Positions 45,200 to 57,503 of a DNA stretch of 64,000 nucleotides are shown piece by piece; the stretch's first letter is position 1; each line of letters starts with the position of its first letter. A program made the position numbers and the translations under genes. The stretch comes from Bimuria novae-zelandiae CBS 107.79 (lineage: Eukaryota; Ascomycota; Dothideomycetes; Pleosporales; Didymosphaeriaceae): contig ML976668.1 of assembly GCA_010015655.1 (NCBI GenBank), positions 303,568-367,567 of the forward strand, read 5' to 3'. The notes below the pieces were generated by a model. It did no database searches. It was not told the DNA's origin and saw nothing but the letters and a program-made list of their open reading frames with translations.

Positions 45200-48100
45200 T
45201 ATAGTGTTAAGCTTTTTACTTGACGTTTTTCCCGATAAATTGTCCACGGAGATCTACAAGATAGAGCTACCTTATAAACTCTGCATGTTTCTACTTTAAG
45301 AGCAACTTTGTGAGCCTATCTGCTAGCATTTTGGTTATTAGCACCTATCTCACATGGAGTCGTCCTACCTCTACTTCTTAATAGATCCACATCTAGTGTA
45401 TGTCTACGTGTTTAATGCTCGTTTTTAGGCGGTCTTCCTACTTATTAATAATACCTACTATCTGCTAGTTGTCACATATAATAACTGGCGTCTTATTTAG
45501 CTTAAAACTAATCCCCTTAAAAAAGCGCAACCATTCCTAAAGTTATAATTTAGTGGTTAATAGAGTAAGTAGCTCTATCTCTATTATTAACTTGCTAATA
45601 GTCCTTTGCACCGTAGATCTCTAATTAACTAGCAAATTATATAGTAAGAAGAGATAGCCGTGGCTACTCTAGCGCGTCTCTATAACGTCCGCATATAACG
45701 CGTCTGATGCTTTATAAAAGACGGGATTAAGGTTACCTCTAGCGAGGATTTTAATGGCGCCGTCGCTGTCGTTACTACTGCCTTAGAGAGCATAGTACTT
45801 TGTTACTAGGAGATAGACCTACACCTTAAGTGCGTACTATACATGCAACTGCTTAGGATTGGTAAAATAACATGCTAAAATAATATGCGAGCGCGTAATA
45901 TCTAGACGCGTTTAGCAAGTAATATATGCTAAGCTACTAACTAATTACTAGTAATACGTCTGTCGTTTGGTATTAGGCTCCTCTATAGAAGCCTGTAAGT
46001 TATTTACATATTATAGTAATAGAGCCTTTAGCGTCTTGCCCTCTAGCTTTATATTAAATTAATAAGCGACCTTATTAATATACTTATCTTATAATAACCA
46101 AATCTTGCGCTGCTTCCTGTCTTGAAGTACTTATACGACTAGGAACTATGTAAGTTCTCCTATTATCTTTAAGTTATAGTGTTTAACAAGCTTGCTAGTA
46201 ATGCTGTCGAACAAGCGTTAGTTACTACGATAGTAGACGATTGTGATATTATTAACAAAGATAAATAATATAAGGTAATTGTTTATATATAAGGATGGGA
46301 ACCCTGGGACACGCTTAAGGCCCAATTTCTTAACTATGCAATAGAAATCTTTGTGCTAGAGTAGTGCTAACTCCTTTAAACTATATAGAGCGCGTAAGAC
46401 TTCTAGGAACTCGCTATCGGCGCTAAAGATGTCTGGGGTCTCTACTAAGAGCTTACGATTAAGTAGGGCGTTTAAGAAAGTATTAGGCGCGTTATACTGC
46501 CAAAGCTCTAGGTTGAACTTGTTAGCGATTGCTAGTAGGACTTAAAAACTTCGTGCTACTAGCGTCGCTGCGTAAGTGTCTTTATACTACTCCTTAAGGT
46601 CTCCTCGTATAATAAGCTACGCCTTAAACTTGTAAAGATAGCCGTCTTCGTCGAACTTATAATTAAATACCTATATAAGCGGGAGTACCTTAATACTTTA
46701 CTTAGCTGCTATCTTTCTAGTTATCTTTGTCTTATAGAAACAGCCCTTGTCCTACACTTAGCGATACTCTTGTTAAACGGCCTCTATAAACTGCTTGCCG
46801 AATTGGTAATACTTTAGCTAGTGTATAGACTTTAGTTTAGGCAGTAATTGGCTCTTGTAAAGTCGCTAGTTATTAAGAAAGCTAGATCCGCCATTTTAGC
46901 CTTGCTTAACGTTTATTAAAGTTATAAAAGTATAAAGATATTTATTAACGCGCCTAGCGCTAAAAATCGTCGTATGTAACTAAAGATTGTTATAGTTTAT
47001 TGGCCTACGCTTACGCCTGCCTAAAACGATATTTTCCTCTAAAAAATTAAGGTTTTAACGCTAAGGAGCATTGTTCGTATGCCTGTTAGGTATATAGTCT
47101 AGTATTTTAGTCGTAAAATAGTTTATAACTAGTTACTAGGTAGGTGAAGGCGGTATTAAGTGCACGTTAAAAAATTAAGTGTCTTTATTTTCTTGTGCTA
47201 AGACTCTTTCCTTTAACACTAAATCCTCCTTACCCCTAAGCTACTATTATAATTAAGTCTTATCTTGCTCTAATTCGTTTTCTAGCGTTTAAATTTATTT
47301 ATCTAGAATAACGTTGTTGCCTTAATTGTCCAGATTTCTAGCTACTAGGCATGATATGTTATAAAATAGAGCGTCTACTATACGCTGTATTTCTTTAACT
47401 TACTTAGTAATTGCGGAAGCCTTCTTATCCACTCTATGCTTAACTTGGGAGAGAACTCCCTTGTTAGACGTAGTTAATTGCTAGAGTAATATACGCGCTC
47501 GCGCTTGCTGGGTTATTAGTAAGTCCTCTACTTTAATATTATCTTTATTTAGTATCTCTAGTATATCTAATAGCTTAACAGATCTCGCAATAGCTTGCGC
47601 GTTATACCTATCTTTACTACCTTTATAAAAATGACTTAGGTTAAAAATAACGTCTCTTACGCGAATAACTTGGTCCTTTGTTAGTAGCTAAATCCTAAAG
47701 ATATTAGTTAAATTATACCCTACAAGATAGCTAATAAGAGCCCTAGACTGCGTCTTTGTAGCCTTTAGCAGGTGTTTGTTTAATACGTATGCTCGACAAC
47801 TAATAGGCCGTATGTGAGAGACAATAGGCTTGTGTCTCTAGACAATTTTATATAGAGTTTTCTAGCCTAACGACCTTGTTGGCGTATAGTTAAGTAAGTA
47901 CCTTGCCGTCTTGTACATCTCGTTCGCCAGCTTTTTAGGTAAGTTGGCCTGTAACGTTAGCGCTCTCGCCCTCGTGCTAAGCGTCTTTCTAGCTATTTTA
48001 GCGCTGCTATTCTACTTTAGTGTGTCTAATGCCTGTAGCTCTAAGCGTATTCCTAATTTATTATAAAAACTCTTAAACCCGAATCCTTTCTTGTTGTTAG

Positions 48101-50175
48101 CTTTTATAATAATTACGTTGCAATTAAACTGCCTCTGGATCCGCTAAATTACGCTAAGTAGCTAGGGACGTAACTCTTTAGCGTTTCTTGTCCTAGTTAT
48201 TTCTACCTTATTTTTTTTAGAGTACTTGTCCACCGCATAAGTAGCGTACCTGTTACGATTATAGTAGAGCTTTCCGTGCTCGCGGATTTATAAAACGTTA
48301 ATAGTAATATAATAAAACGGGCGCTCTACTATGTCTACTAGCGTACGCCTAGACACTTACTGCGTAAGCTTCGCCTCGTGGCAAACCTGGCAATTAAGGT
48401 CCTATTACTTAACGTCCGTTACTTCGACGCTAACTATATTATCTTGTAAGTATTAAATTGCCTCTCTTAATAAATAACTTTATATAGCATGAGTAAGCTT
48501 CGCGCTAAGTTTTTAAGTAGGTTTTAGTATCCTTAATAGCGCCGTTCTTGTTATAAAGGTAAATAATATTAGCTTCTTTAGTTGCTTGCTTATCTTAACG
48601 TTAAGTAACTAGTGGCCTTGTCAGTACTCTAAATAAGCAATTACCCCTAAGCTCCTATATAAAATGTCTCTACTAGAGTTAAAGTAAATACCTATATTAC
48701 GATAGCGGCCTAGGCCTATAACGCTTATTAAGAAGCCTAGCATAAAAGCGACGTAAGTAAGTACTAAACTCTTAATACTAGACGGCGTATAGATAAAGAG
48801 GCTAACTTTACCCTAGGCTTCTACTAGAATGTAACTTACTCTAGCGGTAATAGTCCTGCTATCGTGCTCCTTACGTTGCCTTTCTTAGCCTACTTAGTCC
48901 TCTAAGTTAATAATATAAGTATTACTACCTAGGTCTAGAATCTAGTAGTCCTATAAACTGTCACCCTTTGCGATAGCTGCGACTTCGAGATCTCTAAATA
49001 GTAGAGAGTTATTGTCTATAAGGACAGCCTCTACTGTAAAATTAGCTATATAAGTAGTTAGAGTAGTAGGAGCTTTGCTGTCGTCCGCTATAATTATCTC
49101 TTTAATATCTATATTATTACGCTTACGCTATTTACCTAGGTACTCCTTTACCTTCTCTTTTAAGCTAGCGTTATCCTTATAAGCCTTCTTAATACGCTCT
49201 TATATAGACTTCTTATCCTTAAAGTCTACGCGCCTGCCTTTAGCATGTAGGTTAAGATAATAGTAGTTCTCCTACTAGTGGCAAAATCTACACAAGTAGC
49301 TCTTGCCCTTATTATTAGAGCTATTCTTATTTAACTCTTAGATAGTCTTTGCTACTTAAAGCTCTCTTACTATTACCGCAAGTTAAAGGGCCCTAGATTA
49401 AGTTATTTATAAGTAGTCCTTGTACGTCGCGATCTTGTCTTCTAATAATAGAGTAGTTATTTAGCTAGTACGCTATTACTTAAGATAACTTACTAGCGCA
49501 GGCGCTTTATACTCTAGATTTACTACCTTAATAGCTACTAGAAAATCCTCTACTAATTAGTTATTTATAATGTTTAATAGCGAAACCGCATGCGCCTGTC
49601 TTGTTACGTTAAGCTAGTCCCTTAGCTAAATCTTTATACTCTTGTCCCTTAGTGGCACGTATAACTAGTAATACTTTTCTTTTAGTTCGCGCTTAATTAC
49701 GGTTATTATAAGCAATAAGTAGGCCTTAAGAGTAACTAGACGTTTATAAGTAGTATTCTTACCTTATAGTAAGTATAGGTTGCGTTAATATATAGTGCGC
49801 GCTATCTTAGAGTTAAAGAGAGTAAGCGCTCTTTACTAACGCTTAAATACTAGAAGATCTTACTTATACTTTTAATATAAGAATTAGTAGCGCGTAAACC
49901 CTTTGTCGTTAAGATCTTACTTAGTGTAATTTACTAGTATAGGAATTAGTTCCCTATTTGCCCCTGCGCATGGCAACGCGTCTTTTGGCTCTGGCGGAGT
50001 GGGCGCCGTTAATTGCCTCAAATCTGCCTCTGGCACGTTAGGATCCACGTACTCCCACAGCCATGCTGTTGCGCTATATCTTTACGCAAGAATAACCATG
50101 ATTGCCAGTCCTTAGGCGTCTCAAGGATCACTCCTATCGCTCGGGATGCTGCCTGCAATTCGGCCGTCATCGTGA
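45200..50175 (-). pseudogene. Copia-2 gag-pol, RIP-inactivated except the gag start
   Basis: The gag start is nearly unmutated: an ATG at about 50174 followed by T-A-E-L-Q-A-A-S-R-A-I-G-V-I-L-E-T-P-K-D-W. There is one frame change and then W-E-Y-V-D-P-N-V-P-E-A-D. Mutation density rises sharply left of 49960. Reverse transcriptase keeps F-V-N-N-I-T-I-V-Y (family Y-V-D-D) near 46225-46265. The C-terminal end near 45250-45420 keeps I-K-H-V-D-I-H and L-A-D-R-L-T-K-L-L, the usual Copia ending. Confidence 0.8.
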
Positions 50176-50269
50176 TTGTATGGAGAGGGCAAATAAATGG
50201 TATGTGTGAAAGATTAGACGACTAAGAGCGATTACTGACTGCAATAGCTGAGTTGCCCGACAAAACACT

Positions 50270-50285
50270 GTGCCGGGCTCATAAC
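50270..50285 (-). promoter_or_regulatory. Primer-binding site of Copia-2
   Basis: Directly inside the 5' LTR the minus strand reads GTTATGAGCCCGGCAC. GGGCTCATAAC on the plus strand matches the anticodon arm of a methionine tRNA (CAT anticodon), fitting the half-tRNA priming known for Copia elements. The match is from memory of tRNA-Met structure. Confidence 0.6.
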
Positions 50286-50484
50286 TGTGAACCAATAACT
50301 AAAGTATGTATATCCCCCTCTGCCTCTAGATGTAAGCTATCTCCTATATACCCAGGCGCAAACATCCTAGATACCTGGCAAACAGCAAATAAAAGGAAAA
50401 TAAGCCATCAGCTCGGTGGCAAACATCAAAAACAAATAAAAGGAAAACAAGCCATTAGCTTAGTGGCAAACATTAAACCTCACA
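50286..50484 (-). repeat. 5' LTR of Copia-2
   Basis: 199 bp, TGTGAACCAATAAC to AACCTCACA, followed by the target duplication GTAGC. Confidence 0.95.
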
Positions 50485-50489
50485 GTAGC

Positions 50490-53400
50490 CCTGCTTTGTC
50501 TAGGTATGCGTTATAATACTCCTTTACCTTATATAGTGCCCTGACAAAGTCTCGGGCGTTGTATTAAGTAGGGTCAGGATTATAGGCAGCCTAGGAGACT
50601 TTATATTATAAATGTCCTTAGTAGATATAGCTATTAAGGATCTCTTTTACTTGCTATTCTAGGTTGCTGTTAACCTCTATTAGCTCCTCTTCTGGCTCTA
50701 TCTAACCTAGCAGTGTATCTGTAGTGGCTTTCTATAGGTGGTCTATATAAAAGACATTATGCATGTGCATATACGGCGGAAGCTTAACTTAGTAGGAGTA
50801 TCCTTTTATAGCGATAATTAGGTAGGGCCTGTATATCTGCTAGTCGAGCTTCTAACTAGGCTAGTTAGTTGTAAAGCCTCTTAGCGTAATATAGACTTAA
50901 TTACCTACTCTAAAATCTAGCTTACGTTACTTTTTATTTACTTAACGTGCTTGTTGCTCCTAGGCATAAACAATCCCTCTCTAAGCTATCTCTATAGCCC
51001 ACTTTATAGCGTTATATTAAACCTTTACGTAGTTCTGCGCTTCCTCTCGGGACATCTGCTCACGGGCTATAGGCGAGGTCTTTATCCGCTCTTCCTAGTC
51101 CTAGTAGTGTATAGGCTAATGTCCGAACTCGATCTCCTATAGCGAGAGGCCTGTAGTCTCATAAGGCAGTATAGCCTGAGCCCAGTCCATGCAGGGCAGT
51201 AGGTCAGACCAGTTATCCTAGTAGTAGTTAATAAATAGGCGAAGGCGCTAGTTAAGGTACTAGTTTATAATTTCTATGTTACTATTAGTCTAAGGATAAT
51301 AAGCTATTAAGAGCTTCTGCTTAACGCCTATAAGTTAGCATAGCTCGTTTATAAATACTGAGATGAACTGCGGGCCTTAATTAGAGATAATAGACTTAGG
51401 TGGGCCGTACACGCGCCAGATATAGCGATAGTATATATCTGCAGCCTGTTCCACCATAGTTATCTTATAGCAAGGCAGTGAGAAGCAGCGCTTGCTTAGG
51501 CAGTTAACCATAATAAAGGCATTATTATACCCTTTCTTGTTAGGTAGGAATAACTTAAAGTCTATTAAAATGTCCTGCCATACTTGCTTTAGTATTAGTA
51601 GTAGCTTAAGTAGTCCTAGGGTGCGATCGCGGGGCGTATAACTCTATTAATAAGCCTTATAGGCGGCGACATAGGTGTCCACATCCTTCGCTAGATTTGG
51701 CTAGTAGTACTAATCTCTAAGTAGCTTCACTGTCTTCCTTTTTCCTGGGTGAGCAGTAAGCTACGTAGTATAGGTAGCTTAAATTAAGTAGGTGCGTAGG
51801 AAGTTAACTGCTAGGATAATTAACTAATCTTTATACAAGAGTAGATCTTAATTATTTAGCTTCTATAGTCCTTAGTTATTAGATAGAGCTTTTTCCTATA
51901 GCTTTTGTAGGCTATCGTAATTCTAGTTTACCTTAATTACCTAATTAACGAGGGCATAAGGATCCTCTGTAAAGGGAGAGACTAGAAAAGTATTTATTAT
52001 AGTAATCTTAAGCTCCTAGCCTTGTAATCTTTAAGTAGCTAGGTTAGTAAGTTAGGTTGTGGCTTCTTGCACTATATTAACGTCTAGCTACTTAGTCTAT
52101 AAGAAGACCCTTATACAAGCTACCTTATCCTTTTCCTTTTAAGTCTATAGTTCCTCCTACTTGCGTGACAGCGCGTTAGCCACCACGTTAGTAGTGCTTA
52201 GTTAGTAGGTAAGCTTTAGGTTAAAATTAGCTACTATTATAGCCTAGTGTATCTGTCGAGGAGTAAGCTCGCGCTTAGTAGAGAAGTACTCTAGCGCTTA
52301 ATAGTTAGTAATAGCGCTAAAGGGCTTAGTTATTTATAGACTAATAAGCTAAGATCTCTATTCTTTAAGGCTATAGATTATGGCTAGCATCTCTTTATCG
52401 TGTATATTATAGTTTATCTGCGGGTCGCTTATTATCTTAGAATAGAAGGCTACAGGTCGCCAAAGTCCGTTGTCCTGCAGCTAAGAGAGTACGCCAGCAA
52501 TAATACTATCGCTTACGTCTATTTCTATGCGTGTGACGCGATAGGGAGAGTAGTAAGCAAGTACGTTGTCTAATAGTATAAGGTCTTTAACTTGCTAAAA
52601 GGCTGCAAGCTCTCGCTCTCTAAAGGCATACTAGGCGCCCTTTTAAGGAGCTTTATAAGTGGTCTAATAATGCGTCTATAGTCCTTAAGAAAGGTTTAGT
52701 AGAAGTTATAGAAGCCTAAAAATAACTATATACTTTTAACTAATATAGGCATAGACTAGTCCTGCACAGTAGCGATCTTCTCTAGGTCCTTCTAAATGCC
52801 TTAAGTGCTAATAATAAGGCTAAGGAACTTTGTCCTAGTTACTATAAACTTGCTCTTCTTAATGTCTGCTTGCAAACTAGCGTCGCGGAGTTGTTTAAGC
52901 ACCTGCGCAACATGCTCCTCATAATATAGTAGATCCTCTAAGTAGATAAAAATATCGCCCAGATATGCTGTGCAAAAGTCGTTAAGTAGGCCATACAGTA
53001 CCCTGTTAATATATTACTAGAAGGTGGCAGATTTATTATAAAGACTAAATAGGAGCATACGATACTTATAGTTACTATAGTGTATATAAAACGTGGTTAG
53101 GTCCTCTGCTTCCTTGTCTAGTTAAATACGATAAAAGGCCTGCTATACGTCTAGCTTAGTAAATATCTTAGCACGGGCGAGCCTCGCAAGGGTCTCTTAG
53201 ATAAGTGGGATAGGATAGACATCTTTTTTTATAATAGCGTTAAGCTTGTAATAGTTAACACAAAATTACTACCCCCCTTTAGGCTTTTTAGTAAATAGTA
53301 CTAGTAAGGCGTAAGGCGCGTTGCTGTAAGTAATAACGCCGCGTTAGAGGTAATTATTTAGGTAATCCTTAACAAGTTATAACTACTCTAGAGACATACT

Positions 53401-56400
53401 ATATAATAGGCTTAATATTAGTATGTTATCTATAGTTAGCTTAATGTTATAATTAACGCCGTTGCGGTGTGGAGGTAGTACGTTAGAGTCCTTTTTTAAG
53501 AAATAAGCTAGGGTAGCGCCCGCATAGCCTAGGAATAGTAACTTCTTTATAAAAAGCTAGCGGAGTTCTTCGTCTAGGTCTAGCAGGTCTATTTAGCCTA
53601 GCTCCTCCTTACGGTCTTAGATTAGCTTCTCTACTCTATAAATACTAATATAGCTAATAACTATCTTTTTCTAACGCGCATTAATTATAAATGCCGTGGC
53701 TTTTATAATATTAATCTTAAGGCCTGCCTCAGCGAGGTCCTCGCGGGAGACAGGTTTAGGGTAAGTTAGCTACTACTTTTGTAATGGCAGCGCTTAGTAG
53801 CGGAGCTACTCCTCTATCTTCGCTAGGTTCTTCTAGTAGGTACAACGCTAAGGGGATTGCTGCGATAAGCGGTAGATATGCTATATAATAGCCACGTCTA
53901 TAAGCTTATTACGTTAGTTAGCATCTGCCTAATGCTTAGAATTAATTTCTATAGCTGTGCCCCGTGTTAGGATAATAATATCTTATTTATAGTTAATCTA
54001 TATTATGTCTAGCTACTTAAGTATCTACTACCTATAGTTAATCTAGACGTTAGCTTCCTCGAGAAGCTTGTGGCTAACTATAAAGTCGTAGTAGCTAGTA
54101 TCGCAGGGTATAAAGTAAGTAGTAAGGCAATAGCTATTTAGTACTAGGTTAGCCTAGAAGTGCTTATTTACCTGCCTGTTTAGTTAACTATTATATCTAG
54201 CTAGGAGAATAGCTTCTATACTTTTAATAGATACCTTAAGTCCCTTCTTAATTATGCAAAGGTGTTTAAGGTAGACTAAGACGTAGCTACCTACGCCTGT
54301 GTTAATAAGAGCCTTTAACCTAATTGCTAGCCTATTCGTTAAGATGCGGCAGGGCAGAGTGAAAGCACTTTCGCTAAATAAGAAGTCTTGTATGCTAGTA
54401 GCTCCTATAGGATTCTCTAGGAAGGAGACTTCCCCTAGAGTAATACTTTTCCTAATTCCTTATTAGAAGAGAGGAAGCCTCTGTCCTTAGTCTTATAGTA
54501 TACCTTTTTGTTAGCTTGTGGTGCTGAATCGCTAGCCTCTAACGCTTTCTAATTAACAGGGCTATTTAGGCAGTCTCGAGTAATGTATTCTAACTTTTTA
54601 TAATAATAGCAGGTAAGCTAGTTACCTAAAGCTATAGTGGCGGCGCGTATTAGCTATGTGTAAGCAAGGGGCTGCGCTGGTATCGAAGCGTACTTACGAG
54701 ACCTAGTGGCTAAGGTAAGAGTAGCCTTTTTTTAAGATTCTCGTTCGGCGCGCGCTATAACCTAGGAGTCTATAATTACTACCTCTCGTGCGAGGTCGCG
54801 GGCGATGTTAATAAACTTAGAGTAATTATCCTTAAGGCAACGAACATCACGGCCTATATTTATATAGAGTTAATCTATAAGCTTCTTATAAAACTCTTTA
54901 ACTTATTAGTTAGCAGGTAGCTTGCACTACGTCGTAAGGTAAAAGAAGTCTGCTTAGAAGCTAGTAAACTTAGCTATAGAGTAAAGGCGCAGTTAGATAA
55001 ATGCCTAATAAGCCTTCTTCTCCTTATATAGGTCGCTAAAAGCTTGCTTTATTATATTTATTATAAATTTACTATTAATGCGTTCGCCACTATCTCGTAG
55101 AGCTCTAATTAAAGTTATAAGTTAGTTACGGGCGGGATCCTCTGTGCGTGTAGTTATATATGCTGTAATATGCTCTTAGGTATCCTCTAAAGTCTCTCCC
55201 ACAAACTAATCGCGATTAGACCGAAGTTTATTCTCTATATAGGCCCTCTAGTGCTTAAAGGTCGTAGTTATCTTGCCGTCTAAAAGTAGCGAAAGGTCTA
55301 AGAACTTAACTAAGCGCTAGCTTGCGCCTAAAGAGCGTGTATATAAATAAGTAATAGGCTTAAATAGTAATAAGCGCGAAAAATATAAGTTATTAGGCTT
55401 ACTAGACTTAGAGCTTAGCGGATTGTTAGCGGAGGGGACGCTCTAGCTTAGAATCTAAAGAAGGATTTAGAATTTAGTTATATAAGATTAAGTTACTAGT
55501 GTATTAGGGGTAGAGCCTACTATAGCCTGTTTAGCAAGTTAGGCTTCTAACCTGTCTATCTTTTACTACGCTTAAATAAGGGCTCCATGCAGCCCTTCGC
55601 CTTTAGCTAAGGCATTAGTAGTAATCTAGCAGTATATATATAGTTATTATTACTTTACACTATAAAGAAGTAGCTAGCTAACTAGCTCTATAGTAATCTT
55701 TACTAGTTCCTGCCTAAAATGCTTAATCACGGCCTCTAGCGTCGTAATAATTAGGTTATTACTAGCAAACGTAGGTAGCTAGGGAGGTTGTAAGAGGTCC
55801 TTATTAATACCTTGCTAGATACGAGCAAGTTTTAGGAAAGTGTCTTAATCGTGGTTTTCCTTAGTAATAGAGCCGTAGCTCTGGATTTCGTGTTCTTAGT
55901 AGATAAAGGGCTTGAATAGGTCGTACGCGCTGCCTAGCATCTCCTTTTTTAGAACTAACGCTATAAATAGGTGTTTTAGTGCTATTTTATTAATACTATA
56001 GGTAGAGTAGCTAGTTATTAGTTCTCTAATAAGGAGAAGGCGAGCAGGTAGTGCTTAAGATAGTTAGTAAGGATAGGTTTCTCTCTTATAAAGGCTAGGA
56101 CTCTTATAGCCTTTTTTGCGTAAGCAGTAGGTTGCCTGTATAGCACGTTTATTAAGTAAAGGGTAGTAGGCTAATTAGCTTTTCTAGCTAGCTACGGCGT
56201 GCTATTTTTAAACTACGTCCTTTAACTCCCTTTAAGTAGTACGTTGCTTAGTAGTATTAGGACCTCTTATTGCAGGTAATTATACTCTATAATAAACTAA
56301 TAGCTTAGCGTAGTTATATAGTAAATCTCTTAAGGTAGTCGTTATTAAGTCGTGCGCGCAGGTAGATTAAGCAGTTTAACTTAATATTTTATTACTATTT
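50490..56400 (-). pseudogene. Gypsy gag-pol, RIP-inactivated
   Basis: Minus-strand relics in Gypsy order. The gag region lies right of 54,700, with a Cys/His region near 54600. Reverse transcriptase holds Y-L-G-D-I-F-I-Y-L-E-D at about 52930-52990 (family Y-x-D-D), followed by L-Q-A-D-I-K-K-S-K-F. RNase H is near 52250-52500. Integrase holds S-I-I-S-N-x-G-P-Q-F-I-S-V-F at about 51355-51410. No ORF over 70 codons survives. Confidence 0.8.
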
Positions 56401-56428
56401 CTAGCTAAGTAAAGAGATCTTAGTGTAA

Positions 56429-56697
56429 TATAAGGACAGGCACAGGCTCCTGCATCAAGAGAGTAGATAAGGTAGGTTAGCTCTATTTTAGCTACACTAA
56501 GATAAGGAGACTATAGGTACACAGGCCTGCGGCGCTTTTATGCGCTGCCGCTCGGCACGGAATATCTATCTATCCAAGATAGCTACACTGGGTGCGTGGG
56601 TAGCTGCGCCCAGGCGTGAGGCAGCTGCACCCAGGCGTGAGGCAGTCGCGCCTCTCACGCGAGGTCATGTGTCCTGCCGGCATGCCAGGCCGTCACA
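56429..56697 (-). repeat. 5' LTR of the Gypsy element
   Basis: 269 bp, TATAAGGACAGGCACAGG to GGCCGTCACA. The two LTRs have different RIP changes at their two ends: the left one at its right end, this one at its left end. Confidence 0.92.
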
Positions 56698-57430
56698 ATT
56701 ATTAATTCTGGTTTTTCTGTGGGAGGTAGCATCCTCTATATAACTATAAAGATATCCCTTACTTTGTTGTAGAATGTATCTTATACAAGAGAGGAATATA
56801 TTTTATATTAAGGTATAAGTACGCCAGCCACTTTATAAGCGTAAAGGACTATATAATTAGACACACCTCCTTAGCTGAGGTTTATCCTTAAGCTAGAGAT
56901 TATCTATTAGTAATTACATAGTTTTATAATTTAATTTTAAAAGCCTCTATCCTCTGTTCTGGCTTAAGTAGGTTAACCTCTTTATTAGTAATTTTATTCT
57001 TAATTTTTATAAGTCTTAGCTTATTTAGAAACTTACTCTATTTAATAGCTAGTAGGGCCTTTATAAGTCTATTTATAACTATGTCTTCTAAGTATTAATA
57101 GTTTACCTTAATTATTCCTAGTACAACCTCTTGTCTTAGCTAATAATTATAGATATCTATATAATAGAGCTTAGTTTGTAACTTAGCAATCTCCTTAGTA
57201 GTAAGTTAAATTATTTACTAATTATTATAATTAACTATAATAAGTACGTTACTAAGTTTAATTTTTAGTTCCTTAGATAATTATAAGGTAAATAAAGCCT
57301 CCTTAGTAACCTGCGAGAGAGCTAGTAATTTAGCCTTTATAATTAATATAGTAACTATATCTTGCATACTTGCTTTCTATATAATTAGACTACTAAATAG
57401 CTTAATAATATATCCTTATCAGCTCTTATA

Positions 57431-57503
57431 GTTAAGTGTATTATTAGTAAACGATACATCGCTTGCTCCGTTTACGATACCCCGTCGACTGACAGCGTCC
57501 AAC
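57431..57503. other. Short GC-rich join
   Basis: Sequence between the Copia-3 relic and the next Copia frame. GTAAACGATACATCG and CGTTTACGATACC form an imperfect inverted repeat here. Purpose unclear. Confidence 0.3.

Larger units (their letters stand above)
44911..50484 (-). mobile_element. Full-length Copia element Copia-2, nested in Gypsy
   Basis: 5574 bp, with 199-bp LTRs (44911-45109, 50286-50484) and the perfect duplication GTAGC (44906-44910, 50485-50489). It inserted in the Gypsy element about 165 bp inside its 3' LTR. The polyprotein is on the minus strand. A purine tract (GCGAGGGGGTG, minus) borders the left LTR. Confidence 0.95.
44478..56697 (-). mobile_element. Full-length Gypsy retrotransposon, split by Copia-2
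   Basis: The 269-bp LTRs (44478-44746, 56429-56697) are flanked by ATTAT (44473-44477, 56698-56702). The LTRs contain directly repeated CAGGCGTGAGGCAG units. The polyprotein reads on the minus strand, so the right LTR is 5'. A purine tract (AGAGGGGGGTGA, minus) precedes the left LTR. Without Copia-2 the element is about 6.6 kb, normal for Gypsy. Confidence 0.92.
44433..57430 (-). mobile_element. Copia-3 relic, outer shell of the second nest
   Basis: Minus-strand relative of Copia-1. Its 3' LTR, starting TGTCAGATT at 44433 and ending at 56863 (inverse TGTCTAATTATATAGTC), is split by the Gypsy element. The two halves (45 and 161 bp) add up to about 206 bp, against 223 bp in Copia-1. To the right, 56864-57430 encodes on the minus strand the RNase H end of the polyprotein, matching Copia-1 at 19250-19860. 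The rest of the element is missing. Confidence 0.75.

Noticed and set aside
50270..50290. A tRNA-Met gene
   Set aside because: Only the anticodon-arm-like stretch GGGCTCATAAC is present and it sits exactly at the LTR edge, so it is a primer-binding site.
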